A stretch of DNA of 64,000 nt from the NCBI RefSeq assembly GCF_014650875.1, contig NZ_BMVU01000029.1, positions 47,628-111,627 of the forward strand, read 5' to 3'. Position 1 is the first letter of the stretch, and each line of letters starts with the position of its first letter. Position numbers and translations under genes: made by a program. Source of the DNA: Streptomyces minutiscleroticus. Lineage in GTDB: Bacteria > Actinomycetota > Actinomycetes > Streptomycetales > Streptomycetaceae. Shown piece after piece: positions 8,732 through 16,241 of the stretch. The notes below the pieces were generated by a model that had not been told where the DNA came from, made no database searches, and worked only from the letters and a program-made list of their open reading frames with translations.

Positions 8732-8803
8732 TGGACGATACTGGGATTGAACCAGTGACCTCTTCCGTGTCAGGGAAGCGCTCTCCCGCTGAGCTAATCG
8801 TCC
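8732..8803 (-). tRNA. tRNA-Val(GAC), copy 3
   Basis: Anticodon GAC and the same arms as copies 1 and 2, but the acceptor stem is GGACGAT / ATCGTCC. Both strands of the stem changed together, so pairing is kept. It begins one base after the tRNA-Cys gene, so the two are surely co-transcribed. Confidence 0.97.
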
Positions 8804-8804
8804 T

Positions 8805-8878
8805 TGGAGGTGGAGACGGGATTTGAACCCGTGTAGACGGCTTTGCAGGCCGTTGCCTCGCCTCTCGGCCACTCCACC
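8805..8878 (-). tRNA. tRNA-Cys(GCA)
   Basis: Minus-strand cloverleaf with acceptor GGTGGAG / CTCCACC, discriminator U as is usual for tRNA-Cys, and anticodon loop CTGCAAA giving GCA. The 3' CCA is encoded, unlike in the neighbouring valine tRNAs. Confidence 0.97.
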
Positions 8879-8914
8879 AGGAGTGCGGAGGATCGGGACC
8901 CTCCGGTTCCTTCG

Positions 8915-8987
8915 AGCGGACGACGAGGCTCGAACTCGCGACCTCAACCTTGGCAAGGTTGCGCTCTACCAACTGAGCTACGTCCGC
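8915..8987 (-). tRNA. tRNA-Gly(GCC)
   Basis: Minus-strand cloverleaf with acceptor GCGGACG / CGTCCGC, discriminator U and anticodon loop TTGCCAA giving GCC. It is the promoter-proximal gene of the leftward tRNA cluster. Confidence 0.97.
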
Positions 8988-9028
8988 CTGTCGGTTCGGT
9001 CCGCTTCCGCGTCCCGGCGACGTGTTGA

Positions 9029-9056
9029 ACTCTAGCGGATTCCGGAGCCAGCACAA
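9029..9056 (-). promoter_or_regulatory. Promoter of the tRNA Gly-Cys-Val-Val-Val operon
   Basis: On the minus strand TTGTGC (9056-9051) and TAGAGT (9034-9029) are separated by 16 bases, a good vegetative promoter about 40 bases before tRNA-Gly. The -35 box overlaps a palindrome at 9051-9070 with arms GCACAAA and TTTGTGC. Confidence 0.65.
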
Positions 9057-9129
9057 AAACGCGTTTGTGCAGCGTGCTGCGCTGCGCTCACGCCCGGCCA
9101 CGGCGGGGCCGCCCCCGGGCCGCCCGCCA

Positions 9130-9135
9130 TACACT
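9130..9135 (+). promoter_or_regulatory. Leaderless-type -10 element of pabB
   Basis: TACACT ends 7 bases before the GTG start at 9143, so transcription would begin at or next to the start codon. No ribosome-binding sequence lies before this GTG, which fits a leaderless message. Confidence 0.5.
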
Positions 9136-9142
9136 CGCTGCC

Positions 9143-10372
9143 GTGCACGATCTGCCTGCTCTCGCCCGCTTCGGCGACCTCGTGGCCACCGACCTCGTCG
9201 ACGTGACCGACGACCCGGAGGCCCTGGAGTCGACGGGTTTCTGGGCCGTCTGCGCGGGCTTCGAGGGGCGGCTGGTGTGCGCCCGGTTCGCGACGGTGCG
9301 CCGGCGGCCGGTCCCCCTCCCGGTGCCGGGACGCTGGCGGGGCCCCGCGCCCGGCGACTGGACGTCGTCGCTCGACCGCGCCGCGTACACCGCGGGCGTG
9401 CGCCGCATCCGCGAGCACATCGCCGCCGGCGAGGTCTACCAGGCGAACCTCTGCCGCGTCCTGTCCGCGCCCGTCGGCCCGGACGCCGACGTGGACGCGC
9501 TGACCGCGCTGCTGGCGCGCGGCAACCCCGCTCCGTACGCCGGGACGGTCCGGCTGCCCCGCCACGACGTCGAGATAGCCACGGCCTCGCCCGAGCTGTT
9601 CCTGCGCCGCACCGGCCGGACCGTGGAGTCGGGGCCGATCAAGGGCACCGGGCGCACCGAGGCGGACCTCCTCGACAAGGACCACGCCGAGAACGTGATG
9701 ATCGTCGACCTGGTCCGCAACGACATCGGCCGGGTCTGCGCCACGGGGTCGGTCACGGTCCCCGACCTGTGCGTGGTGGAGAAGCACCCCGGCCTCGTCC
9801 ACCTCGTCTCCACCGTCCGCGGCGAGCTGCGCGACGGCGCCGGCTGGCCCGAGCTGCTGGCCGCGGCCTTCCCGCCGGGCTCCGTCACCGGCGCCCCCAA
9901 GTCCAGCGCCCTGCGGATCATCGGCGCCCTGGAGACGGCGCCGCGCGGCCCGTACTGCGGCGGCATCGGCTGGGTCGACGCCGACCGGGGGACCGGCGAG
10001 CTGGCGGTGGGCATCCGCACCTTCTGGATCGACCGGACCGGCCGGACCGACGGCACCGACCCGACCGGCGGCCCGGACGGCCGGGCCCGCGGGAGCGCGG
10101 CCGTGCTGCGGTTCGGCACGGGCGCGGGCATCACCTGGGGCTCCGACCCGGAGCGCGAATGGCGCGAGACCGAGCTGAAGGCGTCCCGGCTGCTCGCTGT
10201 AGCGTCAGGGGCGTACACAGGGGCGTACGACGCGAGTGGTGCGGCGCGCGCGGCCGGTGCCCCCTCCGCGGACGCCGGCCCGGGCGGCGGACCGGGCGCG
10301 GACCGGGGCCCCGGCCGGACCAGGCCGTCGGGCGACGGACCCGGCGCGTTCTCACGAGGTGATGCGCAGTGA
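9143..10372 (+). CDS. pabB: Aminodeoxychorismate synthase component I
   Basis: This is a chorismate-binding enzyme of 409 aa. It converts chorismate and ammonia (from a glutaminase partner) to 4-amino-4-deoxychorismate for folate. The motif SGPIKGTGRTEADLL carries the PIKGT lysine typical of PabB rather than the PIAGT of anthranilate synthase. The block GSVTGAPKSSALRIIGALE and the cofactor-site glutamates also fit. The N-terminal region is short, and about 55 residues of Gly/Ala/Pro-rich tail follow the conserved end (ELKASRLLAV). It overlaps pabC by 4 bases (GTGA). No glutaminase gene is adjacent. Confidence 0.9.
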   Translation: MHDLPALARFGDLVATDLVDVTDDPEALESTGFWAVCAGFEGRLVCARFATVRRRPVPLPVPGRWRGPAPGDWTSSLDRAAYTAGVRRIREHIAAGEVYQANLCRVLSAPVGPDADVDALTALLARGNPAPYAGTVRLPRHDVEIATASPELFLRRTGRTVESGPIKGTGRTEADLLDKDHAENVMIVDLVRNDIGRVCATGSVTVPDLCVVEKHPGLVHLVSTVRGELRDGAGWPELLAAAFPPGSVTGAPKSSALRIIGALETAPRGPYCGGIGWVDADRGTGELAVGIRTFWIDRTGRTDGTDPTGGPDGRARGSAAVLRFGTGAGITWGSDPEREWRETELKASRLLAVASGAYTGAYDASGAARAAGAPSADAGPGGGPGADRGPGRTRPSGDGPGAFSRGDAQ

Positions 10373-11190
10373 AACTCTGGCTCGACGGCGGGCTGCGGGA
10401 CATCGAGTCCGCCCGCGTCTCCGTCCTCGACCACGGACTGACCGTGGGCGACGGCGTCTTCGAGACGGTCAAGGCGACCGACGGGCGGCCCTTCGCCCTG
10501 ACCCGCCACCTCGACCGGCTGACCCGGTCGGCGCGCGGCCTCGGGCTGCCCGACCCGGACCTGGAGGAGGTGCGCCGGGCCTGCGCCGCCGTGCTGGAGG
10601 CCAATCCGATGCCGCTGGGCCGGCTGCGGATCACCTACACCGGCGGCCACGGACCGCTCGGCTCCGACCGCGGGGACGAGGGGCCGACGCTGGTCGTCGC
10701 CCTCGGCGCGTCCGCCCGGCGCCCCGACTCCACCGCCGTGATCACCGTCCCGTGGACCCGCAACGAGCGGGGCGCCCTCACGGGCCTGAAGACCACCTCG
10801 TACGCGGAGAACGTCCTGGCCCTCGCGCGCGCCCGCGACGCCGGGGCCTCCGAGGCGCTCTTCGCCAACACGGTGGGGCAGCTGTGCGAGGGGACGGGCT
10901 CCAACGTCTTCGTGGTCCTGGACGGGGAGATCCACACGCCGCCGGTGGCCTCCGGCTGCCTCGCGGGCATCACGCGCGAGCTCGCCGTCGAGTGGACCGG
11001 CGCCAAGGAGACCGATCTGCCGCTGGACGTCCTGGACCGCGCCGACGAGGTCTTCCTGACCTCGACGCTGCGCGACGTGCAGGCCGTGCACCGGGTGGAC
11101 GGCCGCGAACTGCCGGGCACCCCCGGGCCCGTGACCGCCAAGGCCATGCGGATCTTCGAGGAGCGGGCGGGGGAGGACCTCGACCCCTGA
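10369..11190 (+). CDS. pabC: 4-amino-4-deoxychorismate lyase (class IV aminotransferase fold)
   Basis: The 273-aa protein is a PLP-dependent fold-type IV enzyme: LDHGLTVGDGVFETVKA near the N-terminus, the PLP-binding lysine in GLKTTSYAENVLAL, and EALFANTVGQLCEGTGSNVF as the cofactor-binding block. It cleaves aminodeoxychorismate to p-aminobenzoate and pyruvate. Its start overlaps the pabB stop, so the two are translated together. D-amino-acid or branched-chain aminotransferase activity is the alternative for this fold, but linkage to pabB favours PabC. Confidence 0.9.
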   Translation: MKLWLDGGLRDIESARVSVLDHGLTVGDGVFETVKATDGRPFALTRHLDRLTRSARGLGLPDPDLEEVRRACAAVLEANPMPLGRLRITYTGGHGPLGSDRGDEGPTLVVALGASARRPDSTAVITVPWTRNERGALTGLKTTSYAENVLALARARDAGASEALFANTVGQLCEGTGSNVFVVLDGEIHTPPVASGCLAGITRELAVEWTGAKETDLPLDVLDRADEVFLTSTLRDVQAVHRVDGRELPGTPGPVTAKAMRIFEERAGEDLDP

Positions 11191-11276
11191 GGACCCCGTG
11201 CCCGCAAGGGCCCGCGGGAGGCTCCGCGGGGACGGCGGGCGGCCGTTATTCGGATGACCCGCGGGCCCGGCACGGG

Positions 11277-11282
11277 TACAAC
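11277..11282 (+). promoter_or_regulatory. Leaderless-type -10 element of the GNAT gene
   Basis: TACAAC ends 7 bases before ATG 11290. No Shine-Dalgarno sequence precedes that ATG. This decides the start at 11290 rather than the in-frame ATG at 11254. Confidence 0.45.
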
Positions 11283-11289
11283 ACCCCTG

Positions 11290-12117
11290 ATGACCACGAC
11301 CCTGCGGCCGACCGAGCCGCTCCAGCGCGCAGCCGACGGGACGCTGTCACGGCACTACAACGTGTGCGTGAACAGCCGTCCCGTGGGCGCGATCCACCTC
11401 GCGACCCGTCCCGGGACCGGCCCCTCCGGCTCCGTCGCCGAGATCCGCGCCCTGTCCGTCGACGAGCCGGACCGCCGGCGGGGCCGCGCCACGGTCGCCG
11501 CCCTCGCCGCCGAGGAGGTGGCGCGCGGCTGGGGCTGCCGCCGTATCGAGGCGAGCGTGCCCGCGGCCGCCGAGGGGGCCCTCGGGCTCGCCACGGTCCT
11601 GGGCTACGTGCTGCGCAACAGGGGCATGGAGAAGAAGCTGGGCGCCGTGCCGCCCGCGCTGCCCGAGGGCAGCCGCCCGCGCCCCATGACGGAGGAGGAG
11701 TACTCCTCCTGGTACGCCGCCACCCGGGAGAGCTACGCCCGCAGCTGGATCGAACGGGGCGTGCCCGAGGCGGAGGCGTACGCCAAGGCGCAACGGGACC
11801 ACGAAAGGCTGCTGCCCCAAGGGCCGGCCACCGAGGGCACGCGTCTCGCCGTCCTGGAGCACGGGGGAGAACCGGTCGGCCTCCTGTGGCTCGCCCCCCG
11901 CGACGGCGTCTCCTTCGTGTACAAGGTCGAGACGTACCCGCGCCACCGCGGCCGGGGGCACGGCCGCACCCTGATGCGGCTGGCCGAGCGCCTGGCGGCC
12001 GAGGAGGGGCTCGACCGCGTCGGCCTCAACGTCTTCGCGGGCAACACCGCGGCCGAGCGCCTCTACGAGTCCCTGGGCTACGAGACGGTCGTGCACCACC
12101 TGTACAAGCCCTTGTGA
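11290..12117 (+). CDS. Tandem GNAT-family N-acetyltransferase
   Basis: The 275-aa protein contains two GNAT folds. The first (about residues 15-120; IRALSVDEPDRRRGRATVAAL) is partly degenerate. The second (about 130-275) has a clear acetyl-CoA pyrophosphate loop, HRGRGHGRTLMRLAE, and the C-terminal NVFAGNTAAERLYESLGYE typical of RimI/MshD-like proteins. It resembles the two-domain mycothiol synthase layout, but the substrate cannot be assigned. Converges on the DsbA-like gene. Confidence 0.82.
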   Translation: MTTTLRPTEPLQRAADGTLSRHYNVCVNSRPVGAIHLATRPGTGPSGSVAEIRALSVDEPDRRRGRATVAALAAEEVARGWGCRRIEASVPAAAEGALGLATVLGYVLRNRGMEKKLGAVPPALPEGSRPRPMTEEEYSSWYAATRESYARSWIERGVPEAEAYAKAQRDHERLLPQGPATEGTRLAVLEHGGEPVGLLWLAPRDGVSFVYKVETYPRHRGRGHGRTLMRLAERLAAEEGLDRVGLNVFAGNTAAERLYESLGYETVVHHLYKPL

Positions 12118-12244
12118 GCCGGTGCTCCGGAGTCCGGTGAACGGGCGGGCCCGCGAGCCCCGGACCCGCGGGCGGGAGCCCGGCATCCGCCCGCCGGGAG
12201 GGCCGGGCGCCGAGCGGACGGGGAGCCGGGCGGCCGGCGCGGTG

Positions 12245-12769
12245 CTATCGGTCCTGCTCGGCCAGCAGGCGGTCGACGATCTCCTCGATCCGCTCGCGGA
12301 GCCCTTCCTGGCTCTTGCCGCCGTCGAGCCGCTGCCCGCCGACGACGTACGTGGGGGTGCCCGTCACACCGATCGCCTTGCCCTCGGCCTGGTCGGCGTC
12401 GACGATCAGGATGTGCCGGCCGTCGATCAGGGCCGTGTCGAACTCCTCGGCGTCCAGGCCCAGGTCGCGGGCCACCTCCAGGAGGAGGGACTCGCCCTCG
12501 CGGTCAAGGCGCTCCACCCGGTCGAGCACGGCCTCGACGTACGGCCACGCCTGTCCCTGCTCGGCGGCCTCCTCGGCGGCCTGCGCGGCCGCGAACGCGT
12601 GCTTGTGCTTCTCCAGCGGGAAGTGCCGCAGCCGCAGCTCCAGCCGGTCGCCGTAGCGGGCGCGCAGCGCGCGCAGGTCGTCGAGGGCGCTGCGGCAGTC
12701 CGGGCACTGGAGTTCGCACCAGACGTCCAGGACGGGGACGGCGGAGCGCGCGGGGGAGGAGTCGTTCAT
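12245..12769 (-). CDS. DsbA-family thiol-disulfide oxidoreductase (FrnE-like)
   Basis: The 174-aa protein begins at ATG 12769. The redox motif CPDC follows DVWCELQ near residue 20, the helical insertion contains AFAAAQAAEEAAEQGQAW, and the cis-proline loop is VTGTPTYVV. No signal peptide is present, so it acts in the cytoplasm as a thioredoxin-fold oxidoreductase. An extra Cys (CEL) lies three residues before CPDC. Substrate unknown. Confidence 0.88.
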   Translation of the reverse strand: MNDSSPARSAVPVLDVWCELQCPDCRSALDDLRALRARYGDRLELRLRHFPLEKHKHAFAAAQAAEEAAEQGQAWPYVEAVLDRVERLDREGESLLLEVARDLGLDAEEFDTALIDGRHILIVDADQAEGKAIGVTGTPTYVVGGQRLDGGKSQEGLRERIEEIVDRLLAEQDR

Positions 12770-13119
12770 GCGCACCAGTGTCCCAGCCGCCGTGACGGCC
12801 GCACGACGCGGTGCGGCGGCACGCCGGAAAGGCCCGCCGTCCGATGGCCGGTACCCGTCGTCGCGGCCCCCGCCGCCGCCCGGACCGCCGACTTTCGACC
12901 CCGCCCTCCCGCCTCCGCCGTCCCGTCTCCCCCTGTGGTCCCACTGCCCCCGGTCCAGGGCCGGACCTGCGGACGAGGGGCTACCCGGAGATGTCCCTGA
13001 GGTCCCGCCGGACCGTGGCACGCCGGGAGGGCGGCGGTGCACGATGGAGGGGACGGAAGCACGCGGCCCGACCCGGCCGGCCCCGCCCGACCCGTCCCGC
13101 CCAGAGCCTGGAGGACCGG

Positions 13120-13581
13120 ATGATTGCCGAGACCGTCTGTGCCGCCGTGTCCGCGGCGGGCCTGGGCATCGCCGCGGTCGCCGCGTACCGCAGGCGCTTC
13201 CTCGCCGCGGCCCGCACGGCCGCCTACGCGCTCGTGCCGATCGGCCTGGTGCTGACTGGAGCGGTCGCCTGGGCCGCCGAGACGGCGTTCAGCCCGACGG
13301 CCTGGGTCGGCTTCGGCCTCCTCGGCGGCGCCTGGCTGCTGTTCGCGACCACGCGCGCGGTGGAGCGGCGCGGCGGCGGCACCCGCGCGGAGCGCAGGGC
13401 GGCGCGGGCCGCGCGGCGCGGCGCGGTGGCTCCCGGCGCGTCGGCACCCTCGCTGGGCGGCGCCGCCCGTCCGGCGGCGCGCCCGGCCGAGCGGCCGAAG
13501 GCGGCCGGGAGCGCCGGGTCCGCCGACCCCGCCGACGACTTCAGCGACATCGAGGCGATCCTGAAGAAGCACGGCATATGA
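13120..13581 (+). CDS. Membrane protein with two N-terminal helices, 153 aa
   Basis: ATG 13120 (GGAGGA just before) starts a 153-aa protein with hydrophobic segments at about 3-20, 33-55 and 60-82, then a basic low-complexity cytoplasmic region rich in Arg and Ala. It ends DDFSDIEAILKKHGI; this acidic C-terminal peptide looks like a conserved interaction tail. No catalytic motif. It is divergent from the DsbA-like gene, separated by about 350 bases of GC-rich DNA without another gene. Function unknown. Confidence 0.75.
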   Translation: MIAETVCAAVSAAGLGIAAVAAYRRRFLAAARTAAYALVPIGLVLTGAVAWAAETAFSPTAWVGFGLLGGAWLLFATTRAVERRGGGTRAERRAARAARRGAVAPGASAPSLGGAARPAARPAERPKAAGSAGSADPADDFSDIEAILKKHGI

Positions 13582-13770
13582 GCGCCGGGCGCGGCGTACG
13601 GGGGAGCAACACGCGCAGCAGGCGGCACACGCGCCACACGGACGTGCGCAAGGGGCTTTCGCGCCGTCTGCACAGTCACCCCCGCCGTGTCACGGATTTC
13701 GGCTAACTCCCCCATAAAGCGGGCGTGTTGATCGCGCCGGGGTCGCCGACTGCGTCATCATCGCGGCGAG

Positions 13771-13923
13771 ATGCTGGACACAACCCGAAGCGACACCGCC
13801 GCTCCGCCGAAGGAGCGGCGCGGTTGCCTCTTCGCGCTCTCCCAGCCACCGCTGATGATCTTCCTTGCGGTGATTGGCTGTCTGCTGCTCATGGCTTCGC
13901 TGCACGACCTGCTGCTGCTCTGA
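13771..13923 (+). CDS. Small membrane protein, 50 aa
   Basis: ATG 13771 to TGA 13923 encodes a 50-residue peptide. It has a hydrophilic N-terminus (LDTTRSDTAAPPKERRG), then one strong transmembrane helix (PLMIFLAVIGCLLLMASL) and ends LLLL. Third-position GC is lower than in the neighbours, but the hydrophobic pattern is what a real small membrane protein would show. The ribosome site is weak (GGCGAG directly before ATG). No family is recognised. Confidence 0.5.
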   Translation: MLDTTRSDTAAPPKERRGCLFALSQPPLMIFLAVIGCLLLMASLHDLLLL

Positions 13924-14024
13924 GCCGTACACGGAGTCCCTGGCGTTACCCGCCGGGGCCTCCGTCAGCCCGTGAACCCGCGACCCCGCGGATTCGTGAG
14001 CCCGCAGTCGGCAGGCCCACGGCA

Positions 14025-14585
14025 CTAGCCCGCGGCCTCCTTGCGGCGCGCCCGGTACGCCGCCACGTGCAGCCGGTTGCCGCAGGTGCGGCTGTCGCAG
14101 TACCGGCGGGAGCGGTTCCGGGAGAGGTCCACGAAGGCGCGCCGGCAGTCGGGCGCCTCGCAGCGTCGCAGCCGTTCCTGCTCACCGGCCACCACGAAGA
14201 ACGCCAGCGCCATCCCGCAGTCGGCCGCGAGGTGGTCGGACAGCGACGCCCCCGGCGCGAAGTAGTGCACGTGCCAGTCGTAGCCGTCGTGGTCGGTGAG
14301 CCGGGGCGTGGTGCCGGCGGCCGCGACCAGATCGTTGATGAGCCCGGCCGCGGTCCGGGCGTCGGGCGCCTCGAAGATCGCCGCGAAGCGTCCGCGTATC
14401 CGGCGCACGGCGGAGAGGTCGAACTCCGACAGCGTTCCGATCTCGCTGACCTTGTGGTTGCGTACGAAGTCGTCCAGCGCGGCGACGTCCGCGAGCCCGT
14501 CCGCCGCCGCGTCGTCCTCCGGCGCGGTGTTCACCAGGTCCACCACGGTGTCGAGGGCGCACCGGGTGTCGTGGGTGATCAGCAC
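14025..14585 (-). CDS. CGNR zinc-finger / ABATE-domain protein
   Basis: GTG 14585, with GGGAG 7 bases upstream, starts a 186-aa protein. Residues about 1-130 are a stress-induced ABATE-type domain (LDTVVDLVNT, RRIRGRFAAIFEA, WHVHYFAPGASLSDHLA). The C-terminus is a CGNR zinc finger (CEAPDCRRAF, RRYCDSRTCGNRLHVAAYRARR) expected to bind DNA. These proteins are thought to be regulators; targets are unknown. The frame is open further upstream, but the ribosome site supports 14585. Confidence 0.85.
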   Translation of the reverse strand: MLITHDTRCALDTVVDLVNTAPEDDAAADGLADVAALDDFVRNHKVSEIGTLSEFDLSAVRRIRGRFAAIFEAPDARTAAGLINDLVAAAGTTPRLTDHDGYDWHVHYFAPGASLSDHLAADCGMALAFFVVAGEQERLRRCEAPDCRRAFVDLSRNRSRRYCDSRTCGNRLHVAAYRARRKEAAG

Positions 14586-15006
14586 GTTCAGCTCCCTGGC
14601 CTGAGGGTCGGGCGGGCGCCCGCCGATGCTGGCCGATGCTAGCGGTTCCGCCCCCGGGAGCCGGTGCGTCCGCGGGAAGCGGCGGCCGCGGCGGCCGCGG
14701 ACGCCCTGGCGGAGGGCGACGGGCACCCCGTGCGCGGACACGGAGCGTCAGCGGGAGCGCGGGAGGCCGGTGCCGGGACGGAAGCCCGTACGCGGGCCCG
14801 GGGCGGCCGAACCCTGCTCGCGGGCCGGGGAGAGCGTGTCCGCAGATCGGGGGCGATCCGTACCGTAACGCGCGCACACCGGTGTCGTCCCACGTGAGAG
14901 CGCGGGACGACACCGGTGTGCGCGCCGTATGCGGTATGCGTTTGTCCGGGCCCGAGCCGTCTCCCCGAGTCGACGGCGCCGGGCTGCTTGGGTGCGGAGC
15001 CTCGTC
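14586..15006. other. Intergenic region between ssgB and the CGNR gene
   Basis: About 420 bases with no supported gene. It contains the strong hairpin at 14871-14924 that should end the ssgB transcript; the remainder is GC-rich and should hold the promoter of the CGNR gene. No clear -10/-35 pair was found. Confidence 0.5.
14871..14924 (-). terminator. Hairpin terminator downstream of ssgB
   Basis: A perfect 21-bp inverted repeat (14871-14891 with 14904-14924) closes a 12-base loop, about 80 bases past the ssgB stop. The stem is palindromic in part (ACACCGGTGT). There is no U-tract, as is common in Streptomyces. Confidence 0.7.
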
Positions 15007-15420
15007 CTAGCTCTCGGCCAGGATGTGCGAGAGTTCCGTGTCGAGATCGAAATGACGGTGTTCCGTGCCGGGGGGCACGGCGGCGTCCGTTCGCTTCAGG
15101 AACGACTCCAGGGCCCGCGCGGGGGCCTCCAGCAGAGCCTCACCCTCCGGGGAACTCAGGGCGATGCAGACGACGCCCTGACCGTGGCTGCGGGACGGCC
15201 AGACTCGGACGTCGCCGGTGCCCGTGGGCCGGTGCAGGCCCTCGGCCAGGAGGTCGCGGGCGAACACCCACTCGACGGTCTCCTCGGCTCCGGTGTGGAA
15301 GGTGGCGTGCACGGCGTAGGGATCGGCCGTGTCATACCGCAGTCCTGCGGGAACAGGCAGTGAGGACTCGCTCGACACAACGAGGCGCAGGTGCAGCTCG
15401 CAGCTGACCGTGGTGTTCAT
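15007..15420 (-). CDS. ssgB: Sporulation/cell-division protein SsgB
   Basis: The 137-aa protein starting MNTTVSCELHLRLVV is a SsgA-like protein and I recognise it as SsgB. In Streptomyces coelicolor SsgB is membrane-associated through SsgA, recruits FtsZ to future septum sites and is needed for sporulation. The sequence has the conserved SALP features (VHATFHTGAEETVEWVFARDLL, GDVRVWPSRS) and full length. Its presence places the organism among sporulating actinomycetes. It is transcribed alone, with a stress-sigma-like promoter candidate upstream and a strong terminator downstream. Confidence 0.96.
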   Translation of the reverse strand: MNTTVSCELHLRLVVSSESSLPVPAGLRYDTADPYAVHATFHTGAEETVEWVFARDLLAEGLHRPTGTGDVRVWPSRSHGQGVVCIALSSPEGEALLEAPARALESFLKRTDAAVPPGTEHRHFDLDTELSHILAES

Positions 15421-15479
15421 AAGCGCCAGGGCCTTTCGCTCAGTGTGCGCTCGGGGATTCGCACGTCGGCGAAATCGAC

Positions 15480-15505
15480 ATGCCACCTACGGTGCCGTTG
15501 TAAAC
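15480..15505 (-). promoter_or_regulatory. Candidate SigH/SigB-type promoter of ssgB
   Basis: On the minus strand GTTTAC (15505-15500) and TGGCAT (15485-15480) are spaced by 14 bases, about 60 bases before the ssgB ATG. This resembles the GTTT-N14-GGGTAT pattern of SigB-like factors (4 of 6 in the -10). SigH control of ssgB is reported in S. coelicolor; the assignment here is by resemblance only. Confidence 0.4.
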
Positions 15506-15597
15506 CCCTCTGAGTGTTTTGCGTCTCTTTAGGTAGCTCATACGGCCGAGTGTGCGTTCGTCTGCTGCGCCCATTTCAGTGACCGGTTTCGCTCCGG

Positions 15598-15603
15598 TAG
15601 GGT
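15598..15603 (+). promoter_or_regulatory. Leaderless-type -10 element
   Basis: TAGGGT ends 8 bases before ATG 15612 and no ribosome site precedes that ATG. TTCAGT at 15575-15580 is at 17-base spacing and is a weak -35. Confidence 0.45.
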
Positions 15604-15611
15604 TTGGCCGT

Positions 15612-16046
15612 ATGAATACGGGGAGTCACAAAACGGACGAGGCCGTCGTGGCCGCCGAAGGGACGAAGGCGGACCCGGCGCTGGGATCCCGTGCGCCGGA
15701 ATTCGTCAAGGCGCGTCGCGCGCTTCATCTGAGCTGGCAGGTCGGCGTCTTCGTGGTGGGGCTCGCCGTGGTCGTGGCGGGCGTGATCATGCTGCCGCTG
15801 CCCGGCCCCGGCTGGCTGGTGATCTTCGCCGGCATGGCGATCTGGGCGACCGAGTTCGTCTGGGCGCAGGTGGTGCTGCGCTGGACCAAGCGCAAGGTCA
15901 CCGAGGCGGCGCAGCGCGCCCTGGATCCCGAGGTGCGACGCCGCAACATCGTCCTCACCACCGTCGGCCTCGTGATCATCGCTGTGCTGTGCGCGGTCTA
16001 CGTCTCGAAGTTCGGCTTCGAGATGCCGTGGAGGATCGAGGAGTAG
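15612..16046 (+). CDS. PGPGW-motif membrane protein (TIGR02611 type)
   Basis: From ATG 15612 this is a 144-aa protein. Two close hydrophobic helices (VGVFVVGLAVVVAGVIML, and WLVIFAGMAIWATEFVW) flank the PLPGPGW motif that names the family, and a third lies near the C-terminus (IVLTTVGLVIIAVLCAVYV). It is a small inner-membrane protein of unknown function that commonly neighbours ssgB in Streptomyces. The next feature is a tRNA-Val. Confidence 0.85.
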   Translation: MNTGSHKTDEAVVAAEGTKADPALGSRAPEFVKARRALHLSWQVGVFVVGLAVVVAGVIMLPLPGPGWLVIFAGMAIWATEFVWAQVVLRWTKRKVTEAAQRALDPEVRRRNIVLTTVGLVIIAVLCAVYVSKFGFEMPWRIEE

Positions 16047-16100
16047 CGGTGGCCCGTCTGCCGGGGGAGGGGATGGTCGGACGCACCCCCTGACATGGGG

Positions 16101-16106
16101 TAATGT
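16101..16106 (+). promoter_or_regulatory. Candidate -10 of tRNA-Val(CAC) copy 1
   Basis: TAATGT lies 14 bases before the mature tRNA 5' end. A clear -35 is not visible. Confidence 0.4.
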
Positions 16107-16119
16107 TCTTCCTGCGCCC

Positions 16120-16191
16120 GGGCGATTAGCTCAGCGGGAGAGCGCTTCGTTCACACCGAAGAGGTCACTGGTTCGAACCCAGTATCGCCCA
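16120..16191 (+). tRNA. tRNA-Val(CAC), copy 1
   Basis: 72-nt cloverleaf, acceptor GGGCGAT / ATCGCCC, discriminator A, anticodon loop TTCACAC giving CAC. It differs from the copy at 20526 by a single D-loop base (C here, T there). CCA not encoded. Confidence 0.97.
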
Positions 16192-16198
16192 CCGTCCC

Positions 16199-16241
16199 GA
16201 TGGCGGTCGGTCCCCGTGAGGCACGGGGACCGACCGCCATC
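16199..16241 (+). terminator. Perfect 20-bp hairpin terminator after tRNA-Val
   Basis: Bases 16199-16218 pair perfectly with 16222-16241 across a 3-base loop, starting 8 bases after the tRNA. Such a stem should stop transcription efficiently even without a U-tract. Confidence 0.85.
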
